Source: CAVRXZ01 sp963773035 (GTDB taxonomy: Bacteria; Acidobacteriota; Vicinamibacteria; Vicinamibacterales; CAVVIG01). From it: a stretch of 64,000 bases of DNA. Positions within the stretch are counted from its first letter, which is position 1. Every line of letters begins with the position of its first letter. The stretch spans positions 1 to 64,000 of the forward strand of contig CAVYZX010000033.1 of NCBI GenBank assembly GCA_963773035.1, given 5' to 3'. Of this stretch, positions 15,891 through 25,151 are shown piece by piece. The notes below the pieces were generated by a model that was given only the letters and a program-made list of their open reading frames with translations, made no database searches and had not been told where the DNA came from. Made by a program: the position numbers and the translations under genes.

Positions 15891-16952
15891 TCACTGACGC
15901 GGGACACCGCTCTTGCGGACTGCTTTGATGTCTCCGGCACCGCCGCGCACCATGAGATGCGTGACCTGCCCGCGGGCGTCCTTGATGAACTCAAAGCCGG
16001 TCGGAGTGGCGGTCGACATGAATTGGGTCTCCGACTGCACGAAGAGCGGGAGCTTCGGCTCGTTCAGACCCTGCACGAACAACAAGTCGCCAGTCACGGT
16101 GACGACCGCTTCGCGACCCGGCGCGAGTTCGTAAACGCCGGCGTACGTCGCCAGAACTTCCGGGCTGAGCCTGATTCCGCTGTCCCCGGACATATGAGAG
16201 CGGTCGCTCTCGTTTTCGCAGACATCCTCCAAAAGGTCGGTATCGGGCGCCAGCAGACGTTCCGTCTTTATAGTGAACGGCTTGGTGAACGCCTTCGGAT
16301 CGTCGATGGTGATTTCGAAATCCATGTGGCCGAAGTCGCGGCGGCGGAGGCGTTCGGTGATGCGAAGAGATTCAGTTTGCGGGTGCCCGGCACTGTCGAG
16401 CCAGGCTTTGTCGTTGAATCCGGCGGTCGTCACAACCATCGTGTCGCCTTCCCATCGTCCGATCGAGTACCCCAACCAGCTCGGATTGGGATCCTTCGGC
16501 AGTTCCCGGCCATCGGTGAACACGGTCCGGTGGGGACTATTGGGAGACTCGTACAGGATGACCATCAACCCCGGAGTCTGGACGATCCTCGTCAGGTTGA
16601 AGAAGTTGTGAAAGGGAACGCTGACCGGCAAACATTTCGCCAGCGGACTGTCCTTCCTGGAGTCTCGGACGCGTTGGAGGAACAGCTCCTCGGCCCAAGG
16701 CTGGATGTCCTCAGGCTTCAAATCCTGGGCGATGTTGAAGCGATAGAGCGGACCAGCCCCCCTCCAGACGCCCGAGAGATCCGGCTTCCCGTCTGCCGTC
16801 CGAGGCGTCGGGGCCGTCATGTTGACCTTCCCGTCAGGCAGTCGCGGGACACCCGGGGTCGGGTGGTTGAACCACTGAGCCGAGGCTGTCGCCGACAGAA
16901 GCGACGCCAAGACGGCTGCGATGCCTGCGCCGAATAGACGCTCGGATCTCAT
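15891..16952 (-). CDS. Secreted 'DLSGVWRG' protein of a type expanded in Acidobacteriota
   Basis: A 353-residue exported protein. A signal peptide (AAVLASLLSATASA|QW) precedes ADGKPDLSGVWRGAGP. The conserved core includes GYSIGRWEGDTMVVTT, GFNDKAWLDSAGHPQTESL, ITERLRRRDFGHMDFEI and TIDDPKAFTKPFTI. I know this arrangement as a very abundant, functionally uncharacterised secreted family in acidobacterial genomes. Here a C-terminal ~90-residue beta domain (YAGVYELAPGREAVVTV) resembles the DUF3471-like tail of some peptidases. It is the best single taxonomic hint in the window. Confidence 0.8.
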   Translation of the reverse strand: MRSERLFGAGIAAVLASLLSATASAQWFNHPTPGVPRLPDGKVNMTAPTPRTADGKPDLSGVWRGAGPLYRFNIAQDLKPEDIQPWAEELFLQRVRDSRKDSPLAKCLPVSVPFHNFFNLTRIVQTPGLMVILYESPNSPHRTVFTDGRELPKDPNPSWLGYSIGRWEGDTMVVTTAGFNDKAWLDSAGHPQTESLRITERLRRRDFGHMDFEITIDDPKAFTKPFTIKTERLLAPDTDLLEDVCENESDRSHMSGDSGIRLSPEVLATYAGVYELAPGREAVVTVTGDLLFVQGLNEPKLPLFVQSETQFMSTATPTGFEFIKDARGQVTHLMVRGGAGDIKAVRKSGVPRQ

Positions 16953-16977
16953 AGTGCCCCCTGGACCCTGAAGGAAA

Positions 16978-16997
16978 AACGACCAACGACCAACGAC
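16978..16997. repeat. Heptanucleotide tandem repeat
   Basis: AACGACC repeated 2.9 times in the gap upstream of the secreted-protein gene. Confidence 0.6.
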
Positions 16998-17056
16998 TAC
17001 AAACGCCGGTCGATCATATCCAAGGACGTCGGAAAACGAGCACTAATGTGGCGCGG

Positions 17057-18277
17057 CTATGCCGCCAGGGACTGGTCGCTGAGGTGACCGACTGAGTGGG
17101 CAGGCACGGTCGAGATGATCGGGCGGCGATGGAGGTTTCGAAGGCGCTGTGTGCAGTCAAGCAGCCCGGCAATGGCCACGATGAGCAGCAGCAGAATCAG
17201 CGTATTGATGCCGAGATCTTCGTTGTTTGCGATCGGCAGATTGGCGAGCAGCAAGACGCCATAGACGTGCAGGATGAACGCGCCAAGCGACTGCTCACCG
17301 AGACTCACGAAAACGATTCCAAGCGGACGGACCAACGTCCAGCCCCACGTCAGCAGGGCATAGCCGACAGGCAGCGCCACCGCCAGATTCAGCAGGCGGC
17401 CGATGCTGAGATCCGTCAGATCGAAAAACTTGAAATACAGATACGTGAAGCGTTCCGGCGACACGACGCTCAATTGGAGCCAGCTCGGCCCTTGCGTCCA
17501 CGGATTGCAGAACGCAAATACGGTAAAGGCCGCTGCGGCGCCACCAATGAAAACCGGAACAATTCGTGGCAGTCGTGCAAGGGCGCTCGCAAGCTGCTCG
17601 CGGTGATACCCGATCACGATGCCATGCACGAACAGCAGTTGCCAGGCGAGTATCGGGAAGCTCGACTCGAACTGCGCGCCCGTCAACGTGATCGGCGACA
17701 CGTGGTACCAGAAGTACGCGCACCAGCTGAACCCCAGCAGCGGCAGCCAGCCGAAGTAATAGAGCACAACGAGGCATGGCACAGCCGCCGCGACGAGCCA
17801 CACATACAGGCCAACGATCTGAAACGTCCACGGCCCGCACCGCATGAGCGCAACATCGCGCAACAAAGCGGCGCTAATGGTCCCGGCATCCAGGGAACAG
17901 ACAGCCTGACCCGGTGAGTGGTCCCAGGTCGTGAGTGACGTAACGTCGAACCCAGCCGCGGAAAGAACGAAGACGGACAGGGTGACTCCCACGAAGGCCG
18001 CGTACAGCGTGAGCGCGCGACTGCCCAAGCCTCGCACCACGGCCGACCAACCAGCGCGAGCCAGCTTGCGACCGTACACCGTGCCAAGCACGATACCCGA
18101 CAGCAACACGAACACTTCAGCTGCCGTGACGACCCAGAAGCGCTCGTAGGAGAACCAGCTCAACAGCGAGGACATTCTCGAGTGGTTGATGATGACGCAG
18201 GTCATCGCGAGACCGCGCAACCAGTCGATTCGGAGATCGCGCCGTCCATTGACGGCGTAGTGGCAACCAGAGAGCAC
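17057..18277 (-). CDS. OpgC-like acyltransferase membrane protein
   Basis: A 406-residue polytopic membrane protein. The N-terminal GRRDLRIDWLRGLAMTCVII, followed by an INHSRM-type motif and LLSGIVLGTVYGRKL, matches OpgC (PF10129), which transfers succinyl groups onto periplasmic glucans; about ten hydrophobic segments follow. In this organism it may modify a glucan or another surface glycan. GTG 18277 starts the conserved region. The C-terminal tail is hydrophilic. Confidence 0.8.
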   Translation of the reverse strand: MLSGCHYAVNGRRDLRIDWLRGLAMTCVIINHSRMSSLLSWFSYERFWVVTAAEVFVLLSGIVLGTVYGRKLARAGWSAVVRGLGSRALTLYAAFVGVTLSVFVLSAAGFDVTSLTTWDHSPGQAVCSLDAGTISAALLRDVALMRCGPWTFQIVGLYVWLVAAAVPCLVVLYYFGWLPLLGFSWCAYFWYHVSPITLTGAQFESSFPILAWQLLFVHGIVIGYHREQLASALARLPRIVPVFIGGAAAAFTVFAFCNPWTQGPSWLQLSVVSPERFTYLYFKFFDLTDLSIGRLLNLAVALPVGYALLTWGWTLVRPLGIVFVSLGEQSLGAFILHVYGVLLLANLPIANNEDLGINTLILLLLIVAIAGLLDCTQRLRNLHRRPIISTVPAHSVGHLSDQSLAA

Positions 18278-18494
18278 GCAGTGCTATCCGCAAGGCTCGT
18301 GCCCTTCCGTGCACTTCGTCCAAACCCCGTCCACACTGCGATTTCCGACAAAACCGTGGCACTTGAAGCGTGTACGACATGATTGTCGCCGTATGAACCT
18401 CACTTCCAACGGGCGCTCTGCTTTTCGGGTAAGTAAGCGACAGCCTTTCCGTCTTGGAACTGGACACTCGAACTATGCGCACCCGCTCGCAAGC

Positions 18495-18800
18495 TCATCG
18501 CATCAAGTCTCGCAACTTGGCTTTCTTCATCTGCTCGCTTGGCTTACCCGTGCTCTCGAGCCATCTCTGGATCTGTTGAACAGACAGCACGTGGGTTACC
18601 GTCGGCTCCTTCACTTCCACTTCGAGCCTTGTGGCCGGGCCGACCTCGCCCATCCAACCGTCGCGCTTGAGCGCCCTCAACCCGAGAACCGCTGCCTCGA
18701 ACAACGTCTCGCTCATCACCTCGGCCGTGTGACGGACGCCGCGAATATCAACGACGGTGACCAAACAGGTCTTGGCAGGCACGGCCGCGCAGGATAGCAT
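18495..18800 (-). CDS. Conserved-type hypothetical protein of ~100 residues
   Basis: A small soluble protein: PAKTCLVTVVDIRGVRHTAE, then ETLFEAAVLGLRALKRDGWM, LEVEVKEPTVTHVLSVQQI and a basic C-terminal helix. I have the impression of a small family recurrent in acidobacterial and proteobacterial genomes, with no known function. The start could be ATG 18800 or the GTG at 18782 (VPAKTCL). It is divergent from the DNA ligase gene, with about 50 bp between starts. Confidence 0.65.
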   Translation of the reverse strand: MLSCAAVPAKTCLVTVVDIRGVRHTAEVMSETLFEAAVLGLRALKRDGWMGEVGPATRLEVEVKEPTVTHVLSVQQIQRWLESTGKPSEQMKKAKLRDLMR

Positions 18801-18851
18801 GTTCGCCTTTTGTTCGTCTCTGGATCGGATGAGTGATAGCCTGGCGACGCG

Positions 18852-19796
18852 ATGATTCTTCGCCCTATGCTGGCGACGCCAGCAGCAACGCTGCCGGTGG
18901 GTCCCGATTGGACCTACGAAGTGAAGTGGGACGGCTATCGGGCGCTCGCAGTGAAGACCGGTACGCGTGTGCGCCTCATCTCGCGCAACGAGAAAGAACT
19001 CACTCGCGACTATCCGAGGGTCGTGGCAGCAGTTGCCGCGCTCGGCGCCGAAGACCTGGTTCTCGACGGTGAGATTGTGGCCCTCGACCAGGACGGCCGG
19101 CCGTCGTTCCAGGCATTACAACACCAAGCGAGGGGAGCCGGCGCCATCGCGTTCTATGCATTCGACCTCTTGTCGCTCAACGGTCGAGAGCTGTTGTCTC
19201 AGCCGCTCGAGCAAAGACGCCGAGCGCTCGCAAAAGCGGTCAAGCAATCAGATGTGTTGTTGTCCGAACCCCTCGAGGGCACAGTGCAGCAGCTCGAGCG
19301 GGCGATCAGGCGTCACGGCCTCGAAGGCATCGTCGCGAAACGGCGCGACTCTTCGTATCGCCCCGGTCAGCGAACCGATGCCTGGATCAAGGTGAAATTC
19401 AGCGCACAGCAAGAGTTCGTCGTGGGAGGATTCAAACCGGGCGGCCCGAATTTCGATTCGATCCTCGTTGGCTACTACGAAGGAAAGCAGTTGTACTTCG
19501 CCGCGAAGGTCCGCGCAGGATTTACACCCCACCTTCGGGCCGAAGTCTACCGGCGCCTTGCTGGAACGAACACCGGCAGCTGTCCGTTCGTCAACCTGCC
19601 GAACAGTACCGGTCGCAGTCGTTGGGGGGCAGGCGTAACCGCCGACGACATGGCGGCGTTACGATGGGTGAAACCCTCGCAAGTCGTCGAGGTGGCGTTC
19701 GTGGAATGGACGAGAGACGGATTGCTGCGACACCCGAAGTTCGTCGGCATGAGGGACGACAAGAGCGCTCGGGCCGTGCGTCGAGAGCCCCAGTAG
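18852..19796 (+). CDS. ATP-dependent DNA ligase (LigD ligase-domain type)
   Basis: A 314-residue stand-alone ligase. The adenylated lysine lies in TYEVKWDGYRAL (Lys25, KxDG). Further nucleotidyltransferase motifs are VLDGEIVALDQDG, AFYAFDLLSLNGREL, EGIVAKRRDSSY and DAWIKVKF, followed by an OB-fold domain (EFVVGGFKPGG...YYFAAKVRAGF-like). It belongs to the LigC/LigD group used in bacterial end joining and short-patch repair. Neither Ku nor the polymerase/primase domain is nearby, so a role in NHEJ cannot be inferred from context. Confidence 0.92.
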   Translation: MILRPMLATPAATLPVGPDWTYEVKWDGYRALAVKTGTRVRLISRNEKELTRDYPRVVAAVAALGAEDLVLDGEIVALDQDGRPSFQALQHQARGAGAIAFYAFDLLSLNGRELLSQPLEQRRRALAKAVKQSDVLLSEPLEGTVQQLERAIRRHGLEGIVAKRRDSSYRPGQRTDAWIKVKFSAQQEFVVGGFKPGGPNFDSILVGYYEGKQLYFAAKVRAGFTPHLRAEVYRRLAGTNTGSCPFVNLPNSTGRSRWGAGVTADDMAALRWVKPSQVVEVAFVEWTRDGLLRHPKFVGMRDDKSARAVRREPQ

Positions 19797-19848
19797 GTCA
19801 GCTTCCTGAACGAACTCGAGATTCGCCTATCTGGCAGATTCAATCAGT

Positions 19849-20562
19849 ATGGAGGTCGCACCCCAATCCAACCGCCTTTCAGACGATCAACTGCGCAAGA
19901 TCTACGATCAGACCTATGTGGATCGGTACGATCCGCACGCATCCCAGCGGATGCGCCGGATGCTGCCGTTCTTCAACCTGTCCGGTCAGGAAGTCGTGGC
20001 TGATTTTGGCTGCGGCAACGGCGTCCTGCTCGAATTGATTGCATCCCGAGTTCGAGAATATGTCGGCATCGACTTCTCCGAGGAATTCATCCGGGCGGCC
20101 GAGCAGCGGCGCGACGCCCGCGCCATCGGAAAGGGCACGTTCAGGTGTGCCGACCTCGTCGAATTCGCCGAGGGCCACCCCAACCACTTCGATGCCGCGT
20201 TCGCACTGGACTTTTCGGAGCATCTCTACGACGACCAGTTCTTGCGGATCTTCCGCGCCATTCATGGCGCGCTGAAGCCGTCGGGGTCTCTCTATCTCCA
20301 CACACCCAACGCCGAGTACTTCGTAGAGCACTTCAGGCAACGGGGGCTGCTGAAGCAGATCGAAGGTCATGTCGGGGTGCGGACCGCCGGAAGCCATCAG
20401 GCGCTTCTCGTCGAATGCGGATTCGTCGATGTGACGATCCGATACATCGCTCACTATCTGCGTCTGGGTGCTGCGCTTCACGGATTGAGCGTTCTGCCAG
20501 GCGTCGGGCGATACTTTCAAGCCCGTCTTTTCATCGAGTGCCGCAAGCCCAAGCTCGGGTGA
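19849..20562 (+). CDS. Class I SAM-dependent methyltransferase
   Basis: A 237-residue enzyme with motif I VVADFGCGNGVLLELI, motif II-like EYVGIDFSEEFIRAAE, and post-motif regions FDAAFALDFSEHLYDDQF and LKPSGSLYLHTPNAEYF. The fold is UbiG/Methyltransf_11-like. The substrate is not evident. It stands before the gcv genes but with 109 bp between, and is probably a separate unit. Confidence 0.85.
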   Translation: MEVAPQSNRLSDDQLRKIYDQTYVDRYDPHASQRMRRMLPFFNLSGQEVVADFGCGNGVLLELIASRVREYVGIDFSEEFIRAAEQRRDARAIGKGTFRCADLVEFAEGHPNHFDAAFALDFSEHLYDDQFLRIFRAIHGALKPSGSLYLHTPNAEYFVEHFRQRGLLKQIEGHVGVRTAGSHQALLVECGFVDVTIRYIAHYLRLGAALHGLSVLPGVGRYFQARLFIECRKPKLG

Positions 20563-20671
20563 TTGAGCGGCCGTCGAGGGTCGATTTCACGGATCGAATG
20601 CTCGCGGTAGGTCGTTCCTTGACCGGTATCGATGGGCATAGTACCGTTTCACGCGTTCAGTCCGCTCCGTC

Positions 20672-21787
20672 ATGGAACACGCCGTCGACGTTCCCCTCAA
20701 GAAAACGCCTCTCAACGCCAGGCATCGCGCATCGGGAGCGAAGATGGTGCCGTTCGGCGGCTGGGACATGCCGATCGAATACTCGAGTGTCGTGGACGAG
20801 CACATGGCCGTCCGGACGCGCGCCGGCCTGTTCGACGTCAGCCACATGGGCGAGATTGAAATCGCTGGAAAGGACGCGCTGGCGGCGCTTCAGCGAATCG
20901 CCTGCAACGATGCGTCGAAGCTACGGACCGGACAGGCGCAATATTCGGCGTTGCTGACTCCGCAGGGTACGTTCATCGACGATGTGCTCGTGTATCGTCT
21001 CGCGCCCGAACATTTCTTGCTGGTCGTCAACGCCGCCAACATCGAGAAAGACTACAGCTGGATAGCCGGGCAAATCGCGCCGCTTGGCGACGTCGTCGCC
21101 GTAAACGCGAGCTCGCGCTACGCGCTTCTGGCGTTACAAGGCCCGGCCGCTCGCCAGGTGCTTCAACCCTTGACCGGAGCCGACCTCGAAGGCCTGGCGT
21201 ACTACTCCTTCACTCATGGCGAAGTCGCCAGCGTGCGCGCCACGATCTCTCGAACGGGCTATACGGGCGAGGATGGATTCGAGATGTTCGTCGCGCCGCA
21301 GGCTGCCGATCGCGTGTGGCTGGCCATCCTGAACGCCGGGCGGGAAGTGGACCTCGTGCCGGCTGGCCTGGGCGCGCGCGACACACTCCGGCTGGAAGCG
21401 TCGATGCGGCTGTTTGGCAGCGATATCGACGGCACGACGACTCCACTCGAAGCCGATCTGGGTTGGATTGTTGGCTGGAAGAAGGACGATTTCACGGGTG
21501 CAGCTGCTCTCCGGGAGCAGAAAAGCCTGGGTATCTCGCGCAAGCTGGCTGGCTTTGAAATGGTCGAACGCGGCATCGCCCGTGCCGGATACGACGTCTG
21601 GATCGGACAGGACAAGGTCGGCACGGTCACGAGCGGAACACAAACGCCATTCCTGAAGAAAGCTATCGGAATGGCCTATCTGCCGTTCGAGCGCGCAGCT
21701 CCGAATACCGAGATCGAGGTGGACATCCGCGGACGCAGGACACCTGCGCGCGTGGTTCCCATGCCGTTCTACAAACGACGCAGCTGA
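20672..21787 (+). CDS. gcvT: Glycine cleavage system T protein (aminomethyltransferase)
   Basis: Catalyses transfer of the aminomethyl carbon from lipoyl-H protein to tetrahydrofolate, releasing ammonia. The 371-residue length is normal. Family signatures are FGGWDMPIEYSSVVDEH, AGLFDVSHMGEIEI, the folate-binding strand YSALLTPQGTFIDDVLVYR, ISRTGYTGEDGFEM and LEADLGWIVGWKK. It is the first gene of a gcvT-gcvH-gcvP run. I saw no glycine riboswitch in the 109 bp upstream. Confidence 0.97.
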   Translation: MEHAVDVPLKKTPLNARHRASGAKMVPFGGWDMPIEYSSVVDEHMAVRTRAGLFDVSHMGEIEIAGKDALAALQRIACNDASKLRTGQAQYSALLTPQGTFIDDVLVYRLAPEHFLLVVNAANIEKDYSWIAGQIAPLGDVVAVNASSRYALLALQGPAARQVLQPLTGADLEGLAYYSFTHGEVASVRATISRTGYTGEDGFEMFVAPQAADRVWLAILNAGREVDLVPAGLGARDTLRLEASMRLFGSDIDGTTTPLEADLGWIVGWKKDDFTGAAALREQKSLGISRKLAGFEMVERGIARAGYDVWIGQDKVGTVTSGTQTPFLKKAIGMAYLPFERAAPNTEIEVDIRGRRTPARVVPMPFYKRRS

Positions 21788-21829
21788 ACCGGCGTGCGCT
21801 CCTGGCGCGCTCAAACGAGTGGGACAATC

Positions 21830-22207
21830 ATGGCTTCGTATCCGGCTGGCTTCAAATACACAAAGGACCACGAGTGGATCGAAATCTCCGGCGAGCGGGG
21901 CCGGGTGGGCGTGACCGACTACGCACAAAAGCAGCTCGGCGACGTCGTCTACGTCGAATTGCCGGACATCGGTGCCAACCTGAAACAGGGGGAGTCGTTC
22001 GGGACAATAGAGTCCGTGAAAGCTGTATCGGAGCTCTACTCGCCGGTTTCCGGTGAAGTGGTGGAAATCAACAAGGCTCTGAGGGACCACCCGGAGACCG
22101 TGAACACGCTTCCACACGAAACCTGGATTGTCGTCTTGAAGCTGACGCGTCCCGACGAAACGGCGACACTGCTCGACGCCGCTCAATACGGCGACCTGGT
22201 CAAATGA
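21830..22207 (+). CDS. gcvH: Glycine cleavage system H protein
   Basis: The lipoyl carrier of the system, 125 residues. The lipoylated lysine is Lys64 in IESVKAVSELYSPVSGEV. The N-terminus FKYTKDHEWIEISG and the strand DYAQKQLGDVVYVELP are typical. I chose ATG 21830; an in-frame upstream start at 21794 would add 12 residues lacking similarity. It lies 42 bp after gcvT. Confidence 0.97.
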   Translation: MASYPAGFKYTKDHEWIEISGERGRVGVTDYAQKQLGDVVYVELPDIGANLKQGESFGTIESVKAVSELYSPVSGEVVEINKALRDHPETVNTLPHETWIVVLKLTRPDETATLLDAAQYGDLVK

Positions 22208-22241
22208 GAGGGCTTGCCCCTCAAGGCGTCAGACTCACCTA

Positions 22242-25130
22242 ATGAAGCACGACAGCTTCCAGTCCCGGCACATCGGCCCCGACACGCTGGAACGCGACGA
22301 GATGCTGAAGGTCGTTGGCGCACCCTCGCTCGACGCGTTGATGGATGAAGTGATTCCGGCGAGCATCCGTCTCGCTGCGCCGCTGGATCTGCCCGCTGGC
22401 CAGACCGAATCGGAATACCTGCGGAACCTTCGTCAACTGGCGGCGCAAAACCAGATCTTCAGATCGTTCATCGGCCTCGGCTACTACGATTGCATCACGC
22501 CGAGCGTCATCATCCGGAACGTTCTCGAGAACCCTGGATGGTACACACCATATACCCCTTACCAAGCCGAGGTTTCACAGGGACGCCTCGAAGGTCTTCT
22601 GAATTTTCAGACGATGGTACGCGACCTGACGGGCATGGACATCGCCAATGCTTCGTTGCTCGACGAACCGACGGCGGCCGCCGAAGCCATGACGCTGATG
22701 TACCGAGCCCAAGCCAGGCGCATGGCCAAAGCGGAAGGATCTCCGCAGCTGTTCGTGGCGGATTCGTGCTTCCCGCAAACAATTGACGTCTTACGGGGAC
22801 GTGCCGAACCTCTGGGTATCGAACTCGTCGTCGGCGAACTGTCGTCCGCGTTTGCCGGGGAGCGAGTGTTCGGCGCCGTCGTGCAGAGCCCTGACGAAGC
22901 GGGCCGCATTCACAATCTGCGCGCCTTCATGGAGGCCGCGAAGGGTCGGGGAGCACTGGTCGCAGTCGCTACCGATCTCCTCAGCCTCACCCTGCTTCAG
23001 CCGCCGGGGGAGCTTGGCGCTGACGTTGTCTTTGGCAACTCTCAGCGGTTCGGTGTCCCGCTTGGCTACGGCGGCCCTCACGCAGCGTTCTTTGCGACTC
23101 GCGAAAAGCACGCCCGCCAGATGCCGGGCCGCATCATTGGCGTCTCCCGTGACGTTGGCGGGCACGTTGCCTATCGAATGGCACTCCAGACCCGCGAGCA
23201 GCACATTCGGCGCGACAAGGCGACTTCCAACATCTGCACCGCTCAGGCGTTGCTGGCGAACATCGCAGGGTTTTATGCGGTTTATCACGGTCCGCTGGGG
23301 TTGACCTCGATCGCACGCCGCGTCCATCAGCACGCCAGGCTGCTCGAGCGTGAGCTGGGACGCCTGGGCATCCGCCAACTCAACGACGCCTATTTCGACA
23401 CGCTTCGATTCGAGTTCGACGAGGTCGAGCGGCTGCGCGAGTCGGCCCTCGCTCAACACCTGAACTTCAGGTATCGGGCGGACGGCGGGATCAACATCGC
23501 GCTTGACGAAACGACAGAGGTCCAAGACATCCACGCGATCGTCCGAGCGTTGGCAACGGCTCGGGGCGCAAAAGGGCACGCTGTCGATTCGTCACTGCCG
23601 GAGCTCGAATCCGAGTTTCCTCCGGACCTCGCCCGCACATCGGCGTTCCTCACACATCCAGTTTTCAATACACACCACTCTGAAACCGAGATGATGCGGT
23701 ATCTGCGGAGGCTCGAGCGCAAGGACGTCGGCCTCGACACGTCCATGATTCCGCTCGGCTCCTGCACGATGAAGCTGAATGCAGCGACCGAAATGCTCCC
23801 ACTCACGTGGCCGGAGTTTTCGAAGCTCCATCCGTTCGCCCCGGTAGAGCAGAGCCATGGATATCAGACACTCTTTCGAGAGCTCGAAGCGGCGCTCTGT
23901 CGGATCACGGGGTTCGCGGCCGTGTCGCTCCAACCGAACTCCGGCGCGCAGGGCGAGTTTGCCGGCTTGATGGTGATCCGTGCCTACCATCGTCAACGCG
24001 GGGAGGTAAGGCGCGACGTCGTCCTGATCCCAGCGTCGGCGCACGGCACCAACCCGGCCAGCGCCGTCATGGCCGGCATGCGTGTCGTTGTCGTTGCGAG
24101 CGACAAGCACGGCAACGTCGACCTGAACGACCTGCGCGCGAAAGCCGCCGAGCACGCAGGCCGGCTCGCGGCGCTGATGATTACCTACCCTTCGACCCAC
24201 GGCGTGTTCGAAGAACAGATTCAGGAAGTCTGCGCCGTTGTACATCAGCACGGAGGCCAGGTCTATCTAGACGGCGCAAACATGAACGCCCAGGTAGGCC
24301 TCACGAACCCCGCGGCCGTGGGCGCCGATGTCTGTCACCTCAACCTGCACAAGACCTTCAGCATTCCTCATGGTGGCGGCGGCCCTGGAATGGGCCCGAT
24401 TGGCGTCGCCGCGCACCTGGCCCCGTATCTCCCGGGCCACCGGCTCGTCAAAACGGGCGGCGATCGCGCGATTCACGCGGTTTCGGCCGCCCCCTGGGGC
24501 AGTGCAAGCATTCTGCTGATCTCGTACGGCTACATCCAGTTGCTGGGACGGGACGGACTGACGGATGCCACGAAATTCGCGATTCTGAACGCGAACTATC
24601 TCAAGGCGCGGCTCGAGCCACACTACCCAGTGCTGTACGCACGCGCGAACGGCCGCGTCGCCCACGAACTGATCTTCGACCTCAGGCCGACTGAACGGGC
24701 CACCGGGATCGACGAGACCGACGTCGCCAAGCGACTCATGGACTTTGGATTTCATGCGCCGACAGTGTCGTTTCCAGTGTCCGGCACTCTCATGGTCGAA
24801 CCGACCGAGAGCGAGTCGAAGGCCGAGCTCGACAGGTTTTGCGACGCGATGACGGCAATTCGCCAGGAGATTCAGGCCGTTGCCGAGGGAAGGGCCGACC
24901 GCGTCGACAATCCGCTGAAGAACGCTCCGCACACGGCGACCGCCGTGGCAGCCGACGCGTGGCCACATTCGTACTCACGTGAGCACGCGGCGTTTCCGCT
25001 TCCGTTCGTCCGCGAAAACAAGTTCTGGCCCAGCGTCGCGCGCGTCGACGACGTCCATGGCGATCGCAATCTCATGTGCTCGTGCCCACCAACCGCCGCG
25101 TACGCGGCGGATGTCAAAAGTCAGACGTGA
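22242..25130 (+). CDS. gcvP: Glycine dehydrogenase (decarboxylating), P protein, single chain
   Basis: PLP-dependent decarboxylation of glycine onto lipoyl-H protein. At 962 residues it is the fused alpha-beta form rather than the split gcvPA/gcvPB. The PLP lysine is near residue 704 in NLHKTFSIPHGGGGPG. Other family signatures are SRHIGPD near the N-terminus, YTPYQAEVSQGRLEGLLNFQ, PLGSCTMKLNAA and MITYPSTHGVFE. It begins 34 bp after gcvH and ends convergently to the aminotransferase gene, with about 20 bp between stops. Confidence 0.97.
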   Translation: MKHDSFQSRHIGPDTLERDEMLKVVGAPSLDALMDEVIPASIRLAAPLDLPAGQTESEYLRNLRQLAAQNQIFRSFIGLGYYDCITPSVIIRNVLENPGWYTPYTPYQAEVSQGRLEGLLNFQTMVRDLTGMDIANASLLDEPTAAAEAMTLMYRAQARRMAKAEGSPQLFVADSCFPQTIDVLRGRAEPLGIELVVGELSSAFAGERVFGAVVQSPDEAGRIHNLRAFMEAAKGRGALVAVATDLLSLTLLQPPGELGADVVFGNSQRFGVPLGYGGPHAAFFATREKHARQMPGRIIGVSRDVGGHVAYRMALQTREQHIRRDKATSNICTAQALLANIAGFYAVYHGPLGLTSIARRVHQHARLLERELGRLGIRQLNDAYFDTLRFEFDEVERLRESALAQHLNFRYRADGGINIALDETTEVQDIHAIVRALATARGAKGHAVDSSLPELESEFPPDLARTSAFLTHPVFNTHHSETEMMRYLRRLERKDVGLDTSMIPLGSCTMKLNAATEMLPLTWPEFSKLHPFAPVEQSHGYQTLFRELEAALCRITGFAAVSLQPNSGAQGEFAGLMVIRAYHRQRGEVRRDVVLIPASAHGTNPASAVMAGMRVVVVASDKHGNVDLNDLRAKAAEHAGRLAALMITYPSTHGVFEEQIQEVCAVVHQHGGQVYLDGANMNAQVGLTNPAAVGADVCHLNLHKTFSIPHGGGGPGMGPIGVAAHLAPYLPGHRLVKTGGDRAIHAVSAAPWGSASILLISYGYIQLLGRDGLTDATKFAILNANYLKARLEPHYPVLYARANGRVAHELIFDLRPTERATGIDETDVAKRLMDFGFHAPTVSFPVSGTLMVEPTESESKAELDRFCDAMTAIRQEIQAVAEGRADRVDNPLKNAPHTATAVAADAWPHSYSREHAAFPLPFVRENKFWPSVARVDDVHGDRNLMCSCPPTAAYAADVKSQT

Positions 25131-25151
25131 GAATTCTGAAGGACAGCCGCC

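Noticed and set aside
15957..16937. 326-codon plus-strand open frame opposite the DLSGVWRG protein
   Set aside because: Antisense shadow with no recognisable family; the minus-strand gene has a signal peptide and a conserved core.
20563..20671. Glycine riboswitch before gcvT
   Set aside because: I could not find the conserved core elements in this 109-bp interval.
23807..24694. Long plus-strand open frame inside gcvP
   Set aside because: It is Arg/Pro-rich, has no start context and is a codon-bias shadow of gcvP.
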